64,000 nucleotides of DNA from Eubacterium_U album. GTDB lineage: Bacteria; Bacillota; Clostridia; Lachnospirales; Lachnospiraceae. The first letter of the stretch is position 1. The number at the start of each line of letters is the position of its first letter. Made by a program: the position numbers and the translations under genes. The DNA lies in assembly GCF_025336545.1 (NCBI RefSeq), contig NZ_JAODBU010000003.1, forward strand, positions 371,583 to 435,582. Direction: 5' to 3'. Positions 17,343 through 26,369 of this stretch are shown here, piece by piece. The notes below the pieces were generated by a model. That model had not been told where the DNA came from and did not search any database. It saw only the letters and a list, made by a program, of their open reading frames with translations.

Positions 17343-18275
17343 ATGGGTTACAATTTTAAAGAAACAATGAATAAGCCTGAAAGATTTGCTCCCGGTCATA
17401 GAATGTGTGCAGGTTGTGGAGCTACTATAACAGCAAGAAACGTTCTTAGAGGACTTCATGAAGGTGATAAGGCAGTTATTTCATGTGCAACAGGATGTTT
17501 AAATGTATCGTCATTTATGTATCCATATGTAGCATGGGAAGACAGTTATATACATAGTGCATTTGAAAACGCAAGTTCGACAATGAGTGGTGTTGAAGGT
17601 GCATATAAGGCTTTAAAGAAAAAAGGTAAATTAAAAGAAGATTATAAATTCATTACATTTGGTGGTGATGGTGGTACATATGATATCGGTATCCAGTCTC
17701 TTTCAGGAGCAATGGAAAGAGGAACAAATATGACGTATGTATGCTACGATAATGGAGCATATATGAATACCGGTACACAGCGTTCATCAGCAACTCCAAT
17801 GTATGCGGATACAACAACAACACCTGTTGGACCAAAATGTAAAGGTAAAGCACAGTATAGAAAAGATTTAGCAGCAATACTTGCAGCACATGACATTCCA
17901 TACGTTGCACAGACAACTTTACTTCAGGGATTTAAAGATATGCATGTTAAGGCTGAAAAAGCTATCTATACAGATGGACCAGCATTTTTAAATGTTATGT
18001 CACCATGTCCTACAGGATGGAAATATAAAGCTGACGAAATAATGGAAATATGTAAGTTAGGTGTAGAAACTAATTACTGGCCATTATTTGAAGTGATTGA
18101 TGGCAAATGGATTTTGAATTATGAACCAAAGAAGAGACTTCCAATTGAAGAATTTTTAAGAACACAGGGAAGATTTAAACATTTGTTTAAACCTGAAAAT
18201 GAACACCTGATTGAAGAATTCCAGAAGGAAGTTGACAGAAGATGGGATGATTTGTTATTCAAATGTAGCAGATAA
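17343..18275 (+). CDS. porB: Pyruvate/2-oxoacid:ferredoxin oxidoreductase, beta (TPP-binding) subunit
   Basis: The 310-residue protein has CAGCGATITARN near residue 22, with the cysteines of the internal 4Fe-4S cluster. The thiamine pyrophosphate motif follows as GGDGGTYDIGIQSLSGAMERG and CYDNGAYMNTG (about 101-145). CPTGW near residue 220 is also conserved. It closes the por operon; a terminator follows. Confidence 0.93.
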   Translation: MGYNFKETMNKPERFAPGHRMCAGCGATITARNVLRGLHEGDKAVISCATGCLNVSSFMYPYVAWEDSYIHSAFENASSTMSGVEGAYKALKKKGKLKEDYKFITFGGDGGTYDIGIQSLSGAMERGTNMTYVCYDNGAYMNTGTQRSSATPMYADTTTTPVGPKCKGKAQYRKDLAAILAAHDIPYVAQTTLLQGFKDMHVKAEKAIYTDGPAFLNVMSPCPTGWKYKADEIMEICKLGVETNYWPLFEVIDGKWILNYEPKKRLPIEEFLRTQGRFKHLFKPENEHLIEEFQKEVDRRWDDLLFKCSR

Positions 18276-18347
18276 CAGTATGAAAAATGCTGTTGTAAAA
18301 TTACACAAAATGGTGTAAATTAAGATAGATTAATATTGACATATAAA

Positions 18348-18387
18348 GGCTGCCAAAAATAGAGAATATAATTTCTGTTTTTGACAG
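18348..18387 (+). terminator. Terminator of porCDAB
   Basis: GGCTGCCAAAAATAGA pairs with TCTGTTTTTGACAGCC with two mismatches, followed by a short T-rich stretch. Confidence 0.65.
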
Positions 18388-18419
18388 CCGATTTTTCTGA
18401 GGGAAAGAATAGGAATAAG

Positions 18420-18842
18420 ATGGAATTTGAATTTAATCGAGAAAAAAGCAGTTTCATAAAAGTTTTAAAAGGAAAATGCGAAAAAAATGCATTAAAGTGC
18501 AGTGTTGAAGATAATAAAATAATGATTGAAACATTTGATAATTCAGAAGGAAAGTTAGAAGATGCTATACCGGCAGTTTTTAAAGGAACAATTGAAGCTA
18601 AAGAAAATAAAACATCAATTAAAGGAAGATTTACAAACGGATTTTATTTGACAACATTAGTAGCGGTAGCAGCGATATTAATAATTGCAAGATTATCATG
18701 GTCAATATATCAGAAACAATTGGACAATATTATTATGTGTGCCATAGCTACTGCAATATTAGTAATTGTTTGTGTAGTTGTTAACATTAAAGGGAAAAAA
18801 ACAAAAGAAAGAATAATAACTTTGTTGAAACAACTACAATAA
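18420..18842 (+). CDS. Small membrane protein of unknown function
   Basis: The 140-residue protein has a polar N-terminal half of about 80 residues (FEFNREKSSFIKVLKGKCEK at the start) and two hydrophobic segments (YLTTLVAVAAILIIARLSW and IIMCAIATAILVIVCVVV), then a basic tail. The layout resembles YcxB-like proteins, but the match is not firm. The ATG at 18420 is preferred because the upstream TTG lies in the por terminator; the ribosome binding site (AGGAAT) is modest. Confidence 0.6.
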   Translation: MEFEFNREKSSFIKVLKGKCEKNALKCSVEDNKIMIETFDNSEGKLEDAIPAVFKGTIEAKENKTSIKGRFTNGFYLTTLVAVAAILIIARLSWSIYQKQLDNIIMCAIATAILVIVCVVVNIKGKKTKERIITLLKQLQ

Positions 18843-18940
18843 TGTTAATAAAGTATGAAACAAGGATGGGTATGTTGCCTTTTGAAATCTGTCTGTTATA
18901 ATGATATGAAAAAAGTATTTGTTGAATTATACAAGAAATG

Positions 18941-19000
18941 ATTTTATTGACTTATACTCGTATAAATACAAAAAATAATTTTATTGACTTATGTCCGTAG
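18941..19000 (+). repeat. Short direct repeat upstream of the flippase gene
   Basis: ATTTTATTGACTTAT occurs at 18941-18955 and again at 18977-18991, each followed by a CGTA-like motif. Each copy contains a -35-like TTGACT, but no good -10 box stands 17 bases further, so promoter activity is doubtful. Confidence 0.45.
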
Positions 19001-19023
19001 AATGGTAAAAGGAATAATTAGTA

Positions 19024-20439
19024 ATGAATAATAAAGTAAGTTCAGCTACAAAAAATATAATAATGGTATGCTTAAGTAACGGTCTGACTATTTTAGTCGG
19101 GCTGTTCATGGGATTTATTTTGCCAAAGAATATTAGTGTTGATAGTTATGCAAATTATCAGATTTATAATTTATATATAGCGTATGCGGGGTTCTTTCAT
19201 TTTGGACTTGTAAACGGAATATATATTAAGTATGGAAAATATGATTATGAAGATATTCCATACAGTAAGTTTAAAGCATTTTTTAAAAGCCTGATAGTAA
19301 TTCATATAATTTCTGCATTGGCGTTGTTAGCATTTGTTATATTTGCAAGTGGTGGAAATGATATAGATCAAAGAATTGCATATCTTTTTGTAATAGTTAA
19401 TATTCCGTTGATTAATATTAAATGGTTCTTTTCATCTATAAATCAATTTACAAAGAGATTTGTTATAGACAGTTATCTTACAATAACTCAGAATGTTTTA
19501 AATGTTGTAGCAGTAGGATGTATTATAGCATTTCATCTGTACACATATTTAAGTATTTTAATATTCACAACAATAATGAATTTTGTATGTATGAGTTTGT
19601 CTATATATCAAAATAAAGAAATTATACTTGCAAAATCAGGAAAAGTTCAGTTATCCGAAGTTGGTGGATTAATAAAAACAGGTTTTTTCCTGATGCTTAG
19701 TGAGTTTGTTGGAATTATTATTTTAGGAATAGACAGTATATTTGTACAACAGTTTATGCCTAAATATACATTTTCAATGTATCAGTTTGCGGTTTCAATA
19801 GTAAGTCTTGTATTTACAATGGTAACGGTTGTTACAAATCTTGTATATCCATATCTTGTTAGAGCGGATGAAAATAAATATGGATTATATTATACGATGC
19901 TTAGTGATGTGGTATCTGTTGTTTCAGCAGCAGCAATGGCGGCATTTTTTGCAGCAAAATTTATCATACAATTATGGATACCTAAATATAATGATAGCAT
20001 TCCTATAGTCGCAATTTTGTTTGGAACTATAGTATTCAGAATTTTAATAATGTTGGTATGTGGAAATTATTTTAAAGTACTTAAGATGATAAAGGAATAC
20101 ACTGCTAACAACATTATGGCAATTACCATAGGCTTTGCGTTTGATGTAATAGCATTGATTGTGTTTAATGATTCATGGTACATTGCGTTAGCAAGTCTTG
20201 CGTCATTTATAGTATGGTATTTAATTACAGATAGAAAATTTATAAAGCATTTTAAATTGAAAGTTAAGGATTGGATGCCAAGATATTTTTATATCGTAGT
20301 AAGTTTAGGGGCATTTTATTTCTTTGCAAATCATGATTGGGTAGTAAGTATTTTTGTCTATGGAATATTTACGGTTATATTTGGAATAGCATGCTTTGCA
20401 AAATATATAAAAGTAATAAACGAGATGAGAGTAAAATAA
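19024..20439 (+). CDS. Oligosaccharide flippase / polysaccharide export membrane protein
   Basis: The 471-residue protein has about 12 to 14 hydrophobic segments and the N-terminal pattern of the MOP superfamily (MVCLSNGLTILVGLFMGFILPKNISVDSYANYQIYNLYIAYAGF), as in Wzx-type flippases that turn lipid-linked sugars across the membrane. It stands alone with its own terminator and no glycosyltransferase nearby, so its substrate is unknown. GGAAT before the ATG is a weak ribosome binding site. Confidence 0.75.
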   Translation: MNNKVSSATKNIIMVCLSNGLTILVGLFMGFILPKNISVDSYANYQIYNLYIAYAGFFHFGLVNGIYIKYGKYDYEDIPYSKFKAFFKSLIVIHIISALALLAFVIFASGGNDIDQRIAYLFVIVNIPLINIKWFFSSINQFTKRFVIDSYLTITQNVLNVVAVGCIIAFHLYTYLSILIFTTIMNFVCMSLSIYQNKEIILAKSGKVQLSEVGGLIKTGFFLMLSEFVGIIILGIDSIFVQQFMPKYTFSMYQFAVSIVSLVFTMVTVVTNLVYPYLVRADENKYGLYYTMLSDVVSVVSAAAMAAFFAAKFIIQLWIPKYNDSIPIVAILFGTIVFRILIMLVCGNYFKVLKMIKEYTANNIMAITIGFAFDVIALIVFNDSWYIALASLASFIVWYLITDRKFIKHFKLKVKDWMPRYFYIVVSLGAFYFFANHDWVVSIFVYGIFTVIFGIACFAKYIKVINEMRVK

Positions 20440-20484
20440 ACTTGGCAATAAACGGATGACAAATTAGTATATTAGTAAGTTCCA

Positions 20485-20519
20485 AAGGCGGTAACCCGGA
20501 GTCGGGTTGCCGCTTTTTG
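20485..20519 (+). terminator. Terminator after the flippase gene
   Basis: GCGGTAACCCG and CGGGTTGCCGC form a GC-rich stem followed by TTTTT. Confidence 0.88.
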
Positions 20520-20552
20520 TGTTTATGGTAAAAAATGAAAAAGGAAGGGAAT

Positions 20553-21971
20553 ATGCTTATGAAAGGATTTGCAAAGACACTGGGAGATGTTTTGTCAACA
20601 ATTGACGGAATTGTATGGGGACCAATTATGTTATGCTTATTAGTTGGAACCGGAGTAATTTTAACTATCAGAACAAGAGGATTAGGATGGAGAAATTTAG
20701 GTTATGCCCTTAAGTCGACACTTAGTAAAGAAGCAAGAACAAAAAGTAGAGGAAGTGGAGATATTTCACCATTTTCAGCTCTGACAACAGCGCTTGCAGC
20801 AACAATTGGTACCGGAAACATCGTAGGTGTTGCTACAGCCATGGTATCAGGTGGACCCGGAGCATTAGTATGGATGTGGTTGTCGGCAGCATTTGGAATT
20901 ACATCAAAATTTAGTGAATGTATGCTTGCAATTAAGTATAGAGAAGTAAATGCTAATGGGGAAATGTCAGGTGGTCCTATGTATACAATGAAAAAGGCAT
21001 TTAAAAATAAAAAGATTGGAGCAGTACTTGGCTGGGTGTTTGCCTTATTCGCTGTAATAGCATCATTTGGAATAGGAAATCTTACACAGGCAAACTCGAT
21101 ATCAGAGTCATTAAAATCTACATGGAACATCCCGACAAATGTTGTTGGGGTAATTCTTACAATTTTAGCTTTAATTATAATTGTAGGTGGAATCAAATCA
21201 ATATCAAAAGTATCACAGGTTGTAGTACCTGCAATGGCAATATTTTATGTAATAGCAGGTTTAGTGGTAATTATAATTAATATAGAAAATGTTCCCGCAG
21301 GATTGACAGCAGTTTTTCAATCTGCAATAGGGATACAGCCACTTGCAGGAGGAGTAGCAGGAACAATTACAGCTTCAATGATGAACGCAATGAGATTTGG
21401 TGTAGCAAGAGGTGTTTTTTCAAATGAAGCAGGTATGGGCTCAGCTGCCATAACTGCAGCAGCAGCTACAACAGATAACCATGTAAGACAGGGATACATA
21501 AATATGACAGGAACGTTTTACGATACAATAGTTGTATGTACTATTACAGGATTATGTATTGCAAGCTCAGGTGTACTTGGAACAACAGATGCATCAGGAG
21601 AATTAGTATCTGGAGCTGCCTTGACAATTGCAGCATTTAGTACGGCTTTAGGTAAATGGGGAGCTTACCTTGTTACAATAGGAATTGCATTATTTGCATT
21701 TTCAACAATACTTGGATGGGAGTATCATGGAGAAAAAGCATTTGAATATATTTTGGGAACACACAAATACAACATGATTTACAGAATATTATTTTCTTTA
21801 ATTGCATACATAGGAGCTACAACAACATTACAGATTGTATGGGATTTCTCAGATATAGCCAATGCGCTTATGGCTATTCCGAACTTAATATGTCTTCTTG
21901 CTTTAAGCGGTGAAATTGCAAAAGATATGATAGAATTTCAAAAAGTAATTAAGGCAGAGAAAAATAAGTAA
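20553..21971 (+). CDS. Sodium:alanine/glycine symporter, AGCS family
   Basis: The protein of about 472 residues has the AGCS family hallmarks: IDGIVWGPIMLCLLVGTGVILTIRTRG at the N-terminus, the signature GTGNIVGVATAMVSGGPGALVWMW, then GGPMYTM and FSNEAGMGSAAITAAAATTDN. It is an integral membrane transporter driven by sodium, with about ten helices. Starts at 20553 or 20559 both fit the AAGGAAGGGA at 20541-20550; an upstream ATG at 20535 lies before this site and is less likely. Confidence 0.9.
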   Translation: MLMKGFAKTLGDVLSTIDGIVWGPIMLCLLVGTGVILTIRTRGLGWRNLGYALKSTLSKEARTKSRGSGDISPFSALTTALAATIGTGNIVGVATAMVSGGPGALVWMWLSAAFGITSKFSECMLAIKYREVNANGEMSGGPMYTMKKAFKNKKIGAVLGWVFALFAVIASFGIGNLTQANSISESLKSTWNIPTNVVGVILTILALIIIVGGIKSISKVSQVVVPAMAIFYVIAGLVVIIINIENVPAGLTAVFQSAIGIQPLAGGVAGTITASMMNAMRFGVARGVFSNEAGMGSAAITAAAATTDNHVRQGYINMTGTFYDTIVVCTITGLCIASSGVLGTTDASGELVSGAALTIAAFSTALGKWGAYLVTIGIALFAFSTILGWEYHGEKAFEYILGTHKYNMIYRILFSLIAYIGATTTLQIVWDFSDIANALMAIPNLICLLALSGEIAKDMIEFQKVIKAEKNK

Positions 21972-22077
21972 TAGAATATTATTATTGAAATATGAATAAA
22001 ATGCAATGTTTTGTATAATAATAAATGAAAAATAGTTTAAATTTTTTAGAAAAGAGAGATAAAAAGTAATAAAACAG

Positions 22078-22120
22078 GGCCAAATTTATATGCGTTTATA
22101 AAATGCAATAAATTTGGCCC
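22078..22120 (+). terminator. Perfect 13-bp inverted repeat after the symporter gene
   Basis: GGGCCAAATTTAT (22078-22090) pairs with ATAAATTTGGCCC (22108-22120). The T-run is poor, so it may be a terminator of moderate strength or an mRNA-stabilising hairpin. Confidence 0.6.
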
Positions 22121-22229
22121 TAAAATATAATAGGCATAATTTGTAAATAGATGTTTCAAATGGTATATATGTGTGTTATACTAAATGAGTGAATTTATTT
22201 ACCAAAAAAGAGAAAAGGAGGAGAAAGGT

Positions 22230-22583
22230 ATGATTCAGAGAAGAAGTATTGCAATGTGCATAATTCTTTCACTCGTAACATGCGGGATTTACGGAATATA
22301 TTGGTTTGTTGTTTTAACAGACGATGCGAACACATTATTGCCGGATAACAAAGGATTGAACAATACATCAGGAGGTGTAGCATTCTTGCTTTCACTCGTA
22401 ACATGTGGAATATATGGTCTTTATTGGGCTTATAAGCAGGGTGAAAAGATTGACGAAGCAAAAACAGCAAGAGGAATTATGTCAAGTAACTCAGGAATTA
22501 TTTATTTGTTATTGACTATTTTTGGATTCGGAATTATTGCAGAAGCTTTAATGCAGAATGAATTAAACAGCATGGCGTTTTAA
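22230..22583 (+). CDS. DUF4234 domain membrane protein
   Basis: The 117-residue protein has three or four hydrophobic stretches and two copies of LSLVTCGIYG(I/L)YW (residues about 12-24 and 52-64), the typical repeat of DUF4234 proteins. The function is unknown. The ATG at 22230 is chosen because AAGGAGG at 22215-22221 is 8 bases away; a frame extending to 22185 lacks such a site. A -10-like TATACT lies at 22177-22182. Confidence 0.7.
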   Translation: MIQRRSIAMCIILSLVTCGIYGIYWFVVLTDDANTLLPDNKGLNNTSGGVAFLLSLVTCGIYGLYWAYKQGEKIDEAKTARGIMSSNSGIIYLLLTIFGFGIIAEALMQNELNSMAF

Positions 22584-22736
22584 TAATAAATTAAATAGTA
22601 TGGTGTTTAAAAATGAATTAAATAACATGACATTTAATTTATAAAAAGTTACAATGTATGAAAATATCGAAAGAAATTAACAATTTTTACATTTTTATAA
22701 AGAAAAGTATCGAAAATTAATTTTTTAAATGATATG

Positions 22737-22765
22737 TTGACAAAAAAATATAACACATATATAAT
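22737..22765 (+). promoter_or_regulatory. Promoter of the str operon
   Basis: TTGACA at 22737-22742, 17 bases, TATAAT at 22760-22765: a perfect consensus promoter 90 bases before rpsL. Confidence 0.85.
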
Positions 22766-22854
22766 GGCATAGTATGCGAACAGGCATATTATGCCTTTTT
22801 GCTACAAATAAATGTGATTTACACATAATTCTAATAACAGGAGGTGAAAAAAGG

Positions 22855-23274
22855 ATGCCTACATTTAACCAGTTAGTAAGAAAAGGACGTCAGACTTCAG
22901 TTAAGAAGTCAACTGCTCCAGCATTATTAAAGAGCTATAACTCTTTAAACAAGAAGATGAATGATACAGCTTCTCCACAGAAACGTGGTGTTTGTACAGC
23001 AGTTAAGACAGCTACACCTAAGAAGCCTAACTCAGCTCTTAGAAAGATTGCCAGAGTACGTCTTTCAAATGGTATTGAAGTAACAAGCTACATTCCAGGT
23101 GAAGGTCATAATCTTCAGGAACATAGCGTTGTACTTATCCGTGGTGGTAGAGTAAAAGATTTACCAGGTACAAGATACCATATCATCAGAGGTACACTTG
23201 ATACAGCAGGTGTTGCTAAGAGACGTCAGGCCCGTTCTAAATACGGCGCTAAGAGACCAAAAGACGCTAAGTAG
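22855..23274 (+). CDS. rpsL: 30S ribosomal protein S12
   Basis: The 139-residue protein reads PTFNQLVRKGRQ at the start, with the TPKKPNSALRK loop and GGRVKDLPGTRYH, the two segments at the decoding centre where streptomycin-resistance changes occur; both have the wild-type lysines. AGGAGGTGA at 22840-22848 sets the start at 22855. It heads rpsL-rpsG-fusA-tuf. Confidence 0.97.
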   Translation: MPTFNQLVRKGRQTSVKKSTAPALLKSYNSLNKKMNDTASPQKRGVCTAVKTATPKKPNSALRKIARVRLSNGIEVTSYIPGEGHNLQEHSVVLIRGGRVKDLPGTRYHIIRGTLDTAGVAKRRQARSKYGAKRPKDAK

Positions 23275-23300
23275 GAAAGGCTTTTATAAGCCAATCACAG

Positions 23301-23470
23301 GTTGAATGATTTTAGTGCCGGTTATTAGAATTATTACAGGGCAGAGTTTGACACGAAAGTTAAACTTTGCGGTGTTAGAAATAGAGTCTAAAGCCGTGCG
23401 CAAGGACACAACTTATGTGAGTACCGAAGATCTAATCGCAGGAGACTCACAAGTGAGGAAACCTGCAAAA
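23301..23470 (+). ncRNA. Structured intercistronic RNA between rpsL and rpsG
   Basis: The 255-base gap holds AAAGT/ACTTT (23356-23368). TGTGAGT (23416-23422) pairs with ACTCACA (23445-23451), and GCAGG (23438-23442) pairs with CCTGC (23462-23466). The last two stems interlock as an H-type pseudoknot. In E. coli the rpsL-rpsG gap is the S7 operator; an equivalent role here is inference from position. A 68-codon open frame across it has no ribosome binding site and is not called. Confidence 0.45.
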
Positions 23471-23529
23471 TCTAAATTTGTGAATATTTTAGGCAAATTT
23501 AGGAAAAATTGATTAAGGAGGGAAGTAAC

Positions 23530-24000
23530 ATGCCACGTAAAGGACATACTCAGAAAAGAGAAGTATTAGCAGATCCAATGTATAATAACGTAGTAGTTAC
23601 AAAGCTTATCAACAACATTATGTTAGATGGTAAGAAAGGCGTAGCTCAGAAGATCGTATACGGAGCTTTTGATAGAGTTGCAAACCAGACTGGTAAAGAT
23701 GCAATCGAAGTTTTCGAAGAAGCTATGAACAACATCATGCCAGCACTTGAAGTTAAAGCAAGACGTATCGGTGGTGCAACATACCAGGTTCCTATTGAAG
23801 TTAGACCTGAAAGAAGACAGGCTTTAGGACTTCGTTGGATTACATTGTATTCTCGTCAGAGAAGTGAAAAGACAATGGAAGAAAGATTAGCTAACGAAAT
23901 CATGGATGCTGCAAACAATACAGGTTCTTCAGTAAAGAAGAAAGAAGATATGCATAAGATGGCTGAAGCAAACAAAGCATTTGCTCACTATCGTTTCTAA
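23530..24000 (+). CDS. rpsG: 30S ribosomal protein S7
   Basis: The 156-residue product starts PRKGHTQKREVLADPMYNNVVVTKLINNIMLDGKKG and carries RPERRQALGLRWI, as in all bacterial S7. It nucleates assembly of the 30S head. AAGGAGGGAAG at 23515-23525 sets the ATG at 23530. Confidence 0.97.
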   Translation: MPRKGHTQKREVLADPMYNNVVVTKLINNIMLDGKKGVAQKIVYGAFDRVANQTGKDAIEVFEEAMNNIMPALEVKARRIGGATYQVPIEVRPERRQALGLRWITLYSRQRSEKTMEERLANEIMDAANNTGSSVKKKEDMHKMAEANKAFAHYRF

Positions 24001-24113
24001 TAAAACTGTAAGTGTTACAAGACAGGTTGCATAGCAATAACTGTTTTGTAACAAATATACAGTTTTAATTTTAAATTCATGCAAATGAACAATAAATTAA
24101 GGAGGAAAAAACC

Positions 24114-26231
24114 TTGGCTGGAAGAGAATATCCACTAGATAGAACAAGAAACATTGGTATTATGGCTCATATCGATGCCGGTAAGACTACATTAACAGAA
24201 CGTATCTTATATTATACTGGTGTAAATTATAAAATTGGTGAGACTCATGATGGCGCTTCCACAATGGACTGGATGGAACAGGAACAGGAAAGAGGTATCA
24301 CAATTACTTCAGCTGCTACAACATGCCACTGGACATTAGAAGATCATCACAAACCAAAAAAAGGTGCGTTAGAACATCGTATCAACATTATTGATACTCC
24401 CGGACACGTTGACTTTACAGTAGAAGTTGAGCGTTCACTTCGTGTATTAGATGGTGCTGTAGGTGTATTTGATGCTAAGGCAGGTGTTGAACCACAGTCA
24501 GAAAACGTATGGCGTCAGGCTGACACATACAATGTACCTCGTATGGCATTCATCAACAAGATGGATAAAATGGGTGCAGATTTCTTTTATTCAGTTCAGA
24601 CAATCATTGATCGTTTGGGCAAGAATGCAATCCCAGTTCAGATTCCAATTGGTAAAGAAGACGATTTCGCCGGATTAATCGATTTATTTGAAATGGAAGC
24701 ATATTACTATAAAGATGATAAGGGTGAAGATATCGAAATCACAACAATCCCTGATGACTTAAAGGATCTTGCTAATGAATGGCATGACAACCTTGTTGAA
24801 AAGATTTGTGAATTAGATGATGACCTTACATTAATGTATCTTGAAGGTGAAGAACCATCAATCGAAGAAATGAAGAAGGTACTTAGAAGGGCTACAATCG
24901 CTTGTGAAGCAGTTCCTGTATATTGTGGATCAGCTTACAAGAACAAAGGTGTACAGAAGATGTTAGACGGTGTTATCGAATACATGCCAGCTCCAACAGA
25001 TATCCCTGATATCACAGGTGTTGATGAAGATGGTAACGAAGTAGTACGTCATTCATCAGATGATGAACCTTTTGCAGCTTTAGCATTCAAGATTATGACT
25101 GACCCATTCGTAGGTAAGTTAGCATTCTTCAGAGTTTACTCTGGTACAATGAACTCAGGTTCATATGTATTAAATGCTACAAAGGGTAAGAAAGAGCGTG
25201 TTGGACGTATCGTACAGATGCATGCTAACAAGCGTACAGAAATAGATAAAGTATATTCAGGAGATATTGCAGCTGCTGTAGGTTTCAAGTTGACTACAAC
25301 AGGTGATACAATCTGTGATGAACAGCATCCTGTAATTCTTGAATCAATGGAATTCCCAGAACCAGTTATCGAGCTCGCAATTGAGCCTAAGACAAAGAAT
25401 GACCAGGGTAAGATGGGTGAAGCTTTAGCTAAATTAGCTGAAGAAGATCCTACATTCCGTGCTCACACAGATCGTGAAACAGGTCAGACAATCATCGCTG
25501 GTATGGGTGAACTTCACTTAGACGTAATCGTAGATCGTCTTCTTCGTGAATTTAAGGTAGAAGCTAACGTTGGTGCACCTCAGGTTGCATACAAGGAAAC
25601 ATTTACTAAGGCAGTTGACGTTGATAGCAAGTATGCTAAGCAGTCAGGTGGTCGTGGTCAGTATGGTCACTGTAAAGTTAAGTTTGAGCCAATGGATCCA
25701 AACGGTGAAGAACAGTTTAAGTTTGAATCTACAGTAGTTGGTGGTAACATTCCTAAGGAATATATCCCGGCTGTTGGAGAAGGTATCGAAGAAGCTGCAC
25801 AGTCAGGTATCATCGCAGGATTCCCAGTACTTGGTGTACATGCTACAGTATATGATGGATCATACCATGAAGTCGATTCTTCAGAAATGGCATTCCACAT
25901 TGCAGGTTCTATGGCATTCAAGGATGCTATGGCTAAGGCAGATCCTGTATTGCTTGAGCCTATCATGAAGGTTGAAGTAACAATGCCTGAAGAATACATG
26001 GGTGATGTTATCGGAAGCTTGAATTCAAAGCGTGGACAGATTGAAGGTATGGATGACATCGGTGGCGGTAAGATCGTAAGAGCTTTCGTTCCATTGTCAG
26101 AAATGTTTGGTTACTCAACAGAACTTCGTTCTACAACTCAGGGTCGTGGAAACTACTCAATGTTCTTTGAAAGATATCAGGCAGCTCCAAAGTCTGTTCA
26201 GGAAAAAGTTGCTTCATCAAGAGCAAAATAA
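24114..26231 (+). CDS. fusA: Elongation factor G
   Basis: The 705-residue GTPase has the P-loop AHIDAGKTT (18-26), the switch II DTPGHVDF and NKMDKMGAD. It catalyses ribosomal translocation. It is slightly longer than the common 690-residue form because of extra residues just before switch II (HHKPKKGALEHR). The start is TTG at 24114 behind AAGGAGGAAA. It follows rpsG by 113 bases. Confidence 0.97.
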   Translation: MAGREYPLDRTRNIGIMAHIDAGKTTLTERILYYTGVNYKIGETHDGASTMDWMEQEQERGITITSAATTCHWTLEDHHKPKKGALEHRINIIDTPGHVDFTVEVERSLRVLDGAVGVFDAKAGVEPQSENVWRQADTYNVPRMAFINKMDKMGADFFYSVQTIIDRLGKNAIPVQIPIGKEDDFAGLIDLFEMEAYYYKDDKGEDIEITTIPDDLKDLANEWHDNLVEKICELDDDLTLMYLEGEEPSIEEMKKVLRRATIACEAVPVYCGSAYKNKGVQKMLDGVIEYMPAPTDIPDITGVDEDGNEVVRHSSDDEPFAALAFKIMTDPFVGKLAFFRVYSGTMNSGSYVLNATKGKKERVGRIVQMHANKRTEIDKVYSGDIAAAVGFKLTTTGDTICDEQHPVILESMEFPEPVIELAIEPKTKNDQGKMGEALAKLAEEDPTFRAHTDRETGQTIIAGMGELHLDVIVDRLLREFKVEANVGAPQVAYKETFTKAVDVDSKYAKQSGGRGQYGHCKVKFEPMDPNGEEQFKFESTVVGGNIPKEYIPAVGEGIEEAAQSGIIAGFPVLGVHATVYDGSYHEVDSSEMAFHIAGSMAFKDAMAKADPVLLEPIMKVEVTMPEEYMGDVIGSLNSKRGQIEGMDDIGGGKIVRAFVPLSEMFGYSTELRSTTQGRGNYSMFFERYQAAPKSVQEKVASSRAK

Positions 26232-26261
26232 TATATTGATTTAGATTATTAATTTAACTTA

Positions 26262-26308
26262 AAGGCTTGAAAATATTCCCATTATAAAATATAATGGGAA
26301 CTAAGCCT
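26262..26308 (+). other. Nested hairpin in the fusA-tuf gap
   Basis: AGGCTT (26262-26267) pairs with AAGCCT (26303-26308), and within it TTCCCATTAT pairs with ATAATGGGAA. There is no T-run, so processing or stability of the fusA-tuf transcript is more likely than termination. Confidence 0.55.
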
Positions 26309-26369
26309 ATGTAAAGACGACCATTAGGTCAGTTATTAAAATATTTTATTATTAGGAGGATTATCAAAA

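Noticed and set aside
17653..17916. Minus-strand frame opposite porB
   Set aside because: It is a shadow of the porB reading frame with a low-complexity translation.
20702..21196. Long minus-strand frame opposite the symporter gene
   Set aside because: It mirrors the codon pattern of the real gene and has no ribosome binding site.
23306..23512. 68-codon open frame between rpsL and rpsG
   Set aside because: It lacks a ribosome binding site, has unusual composition and covers the structured intercistronic RNA.
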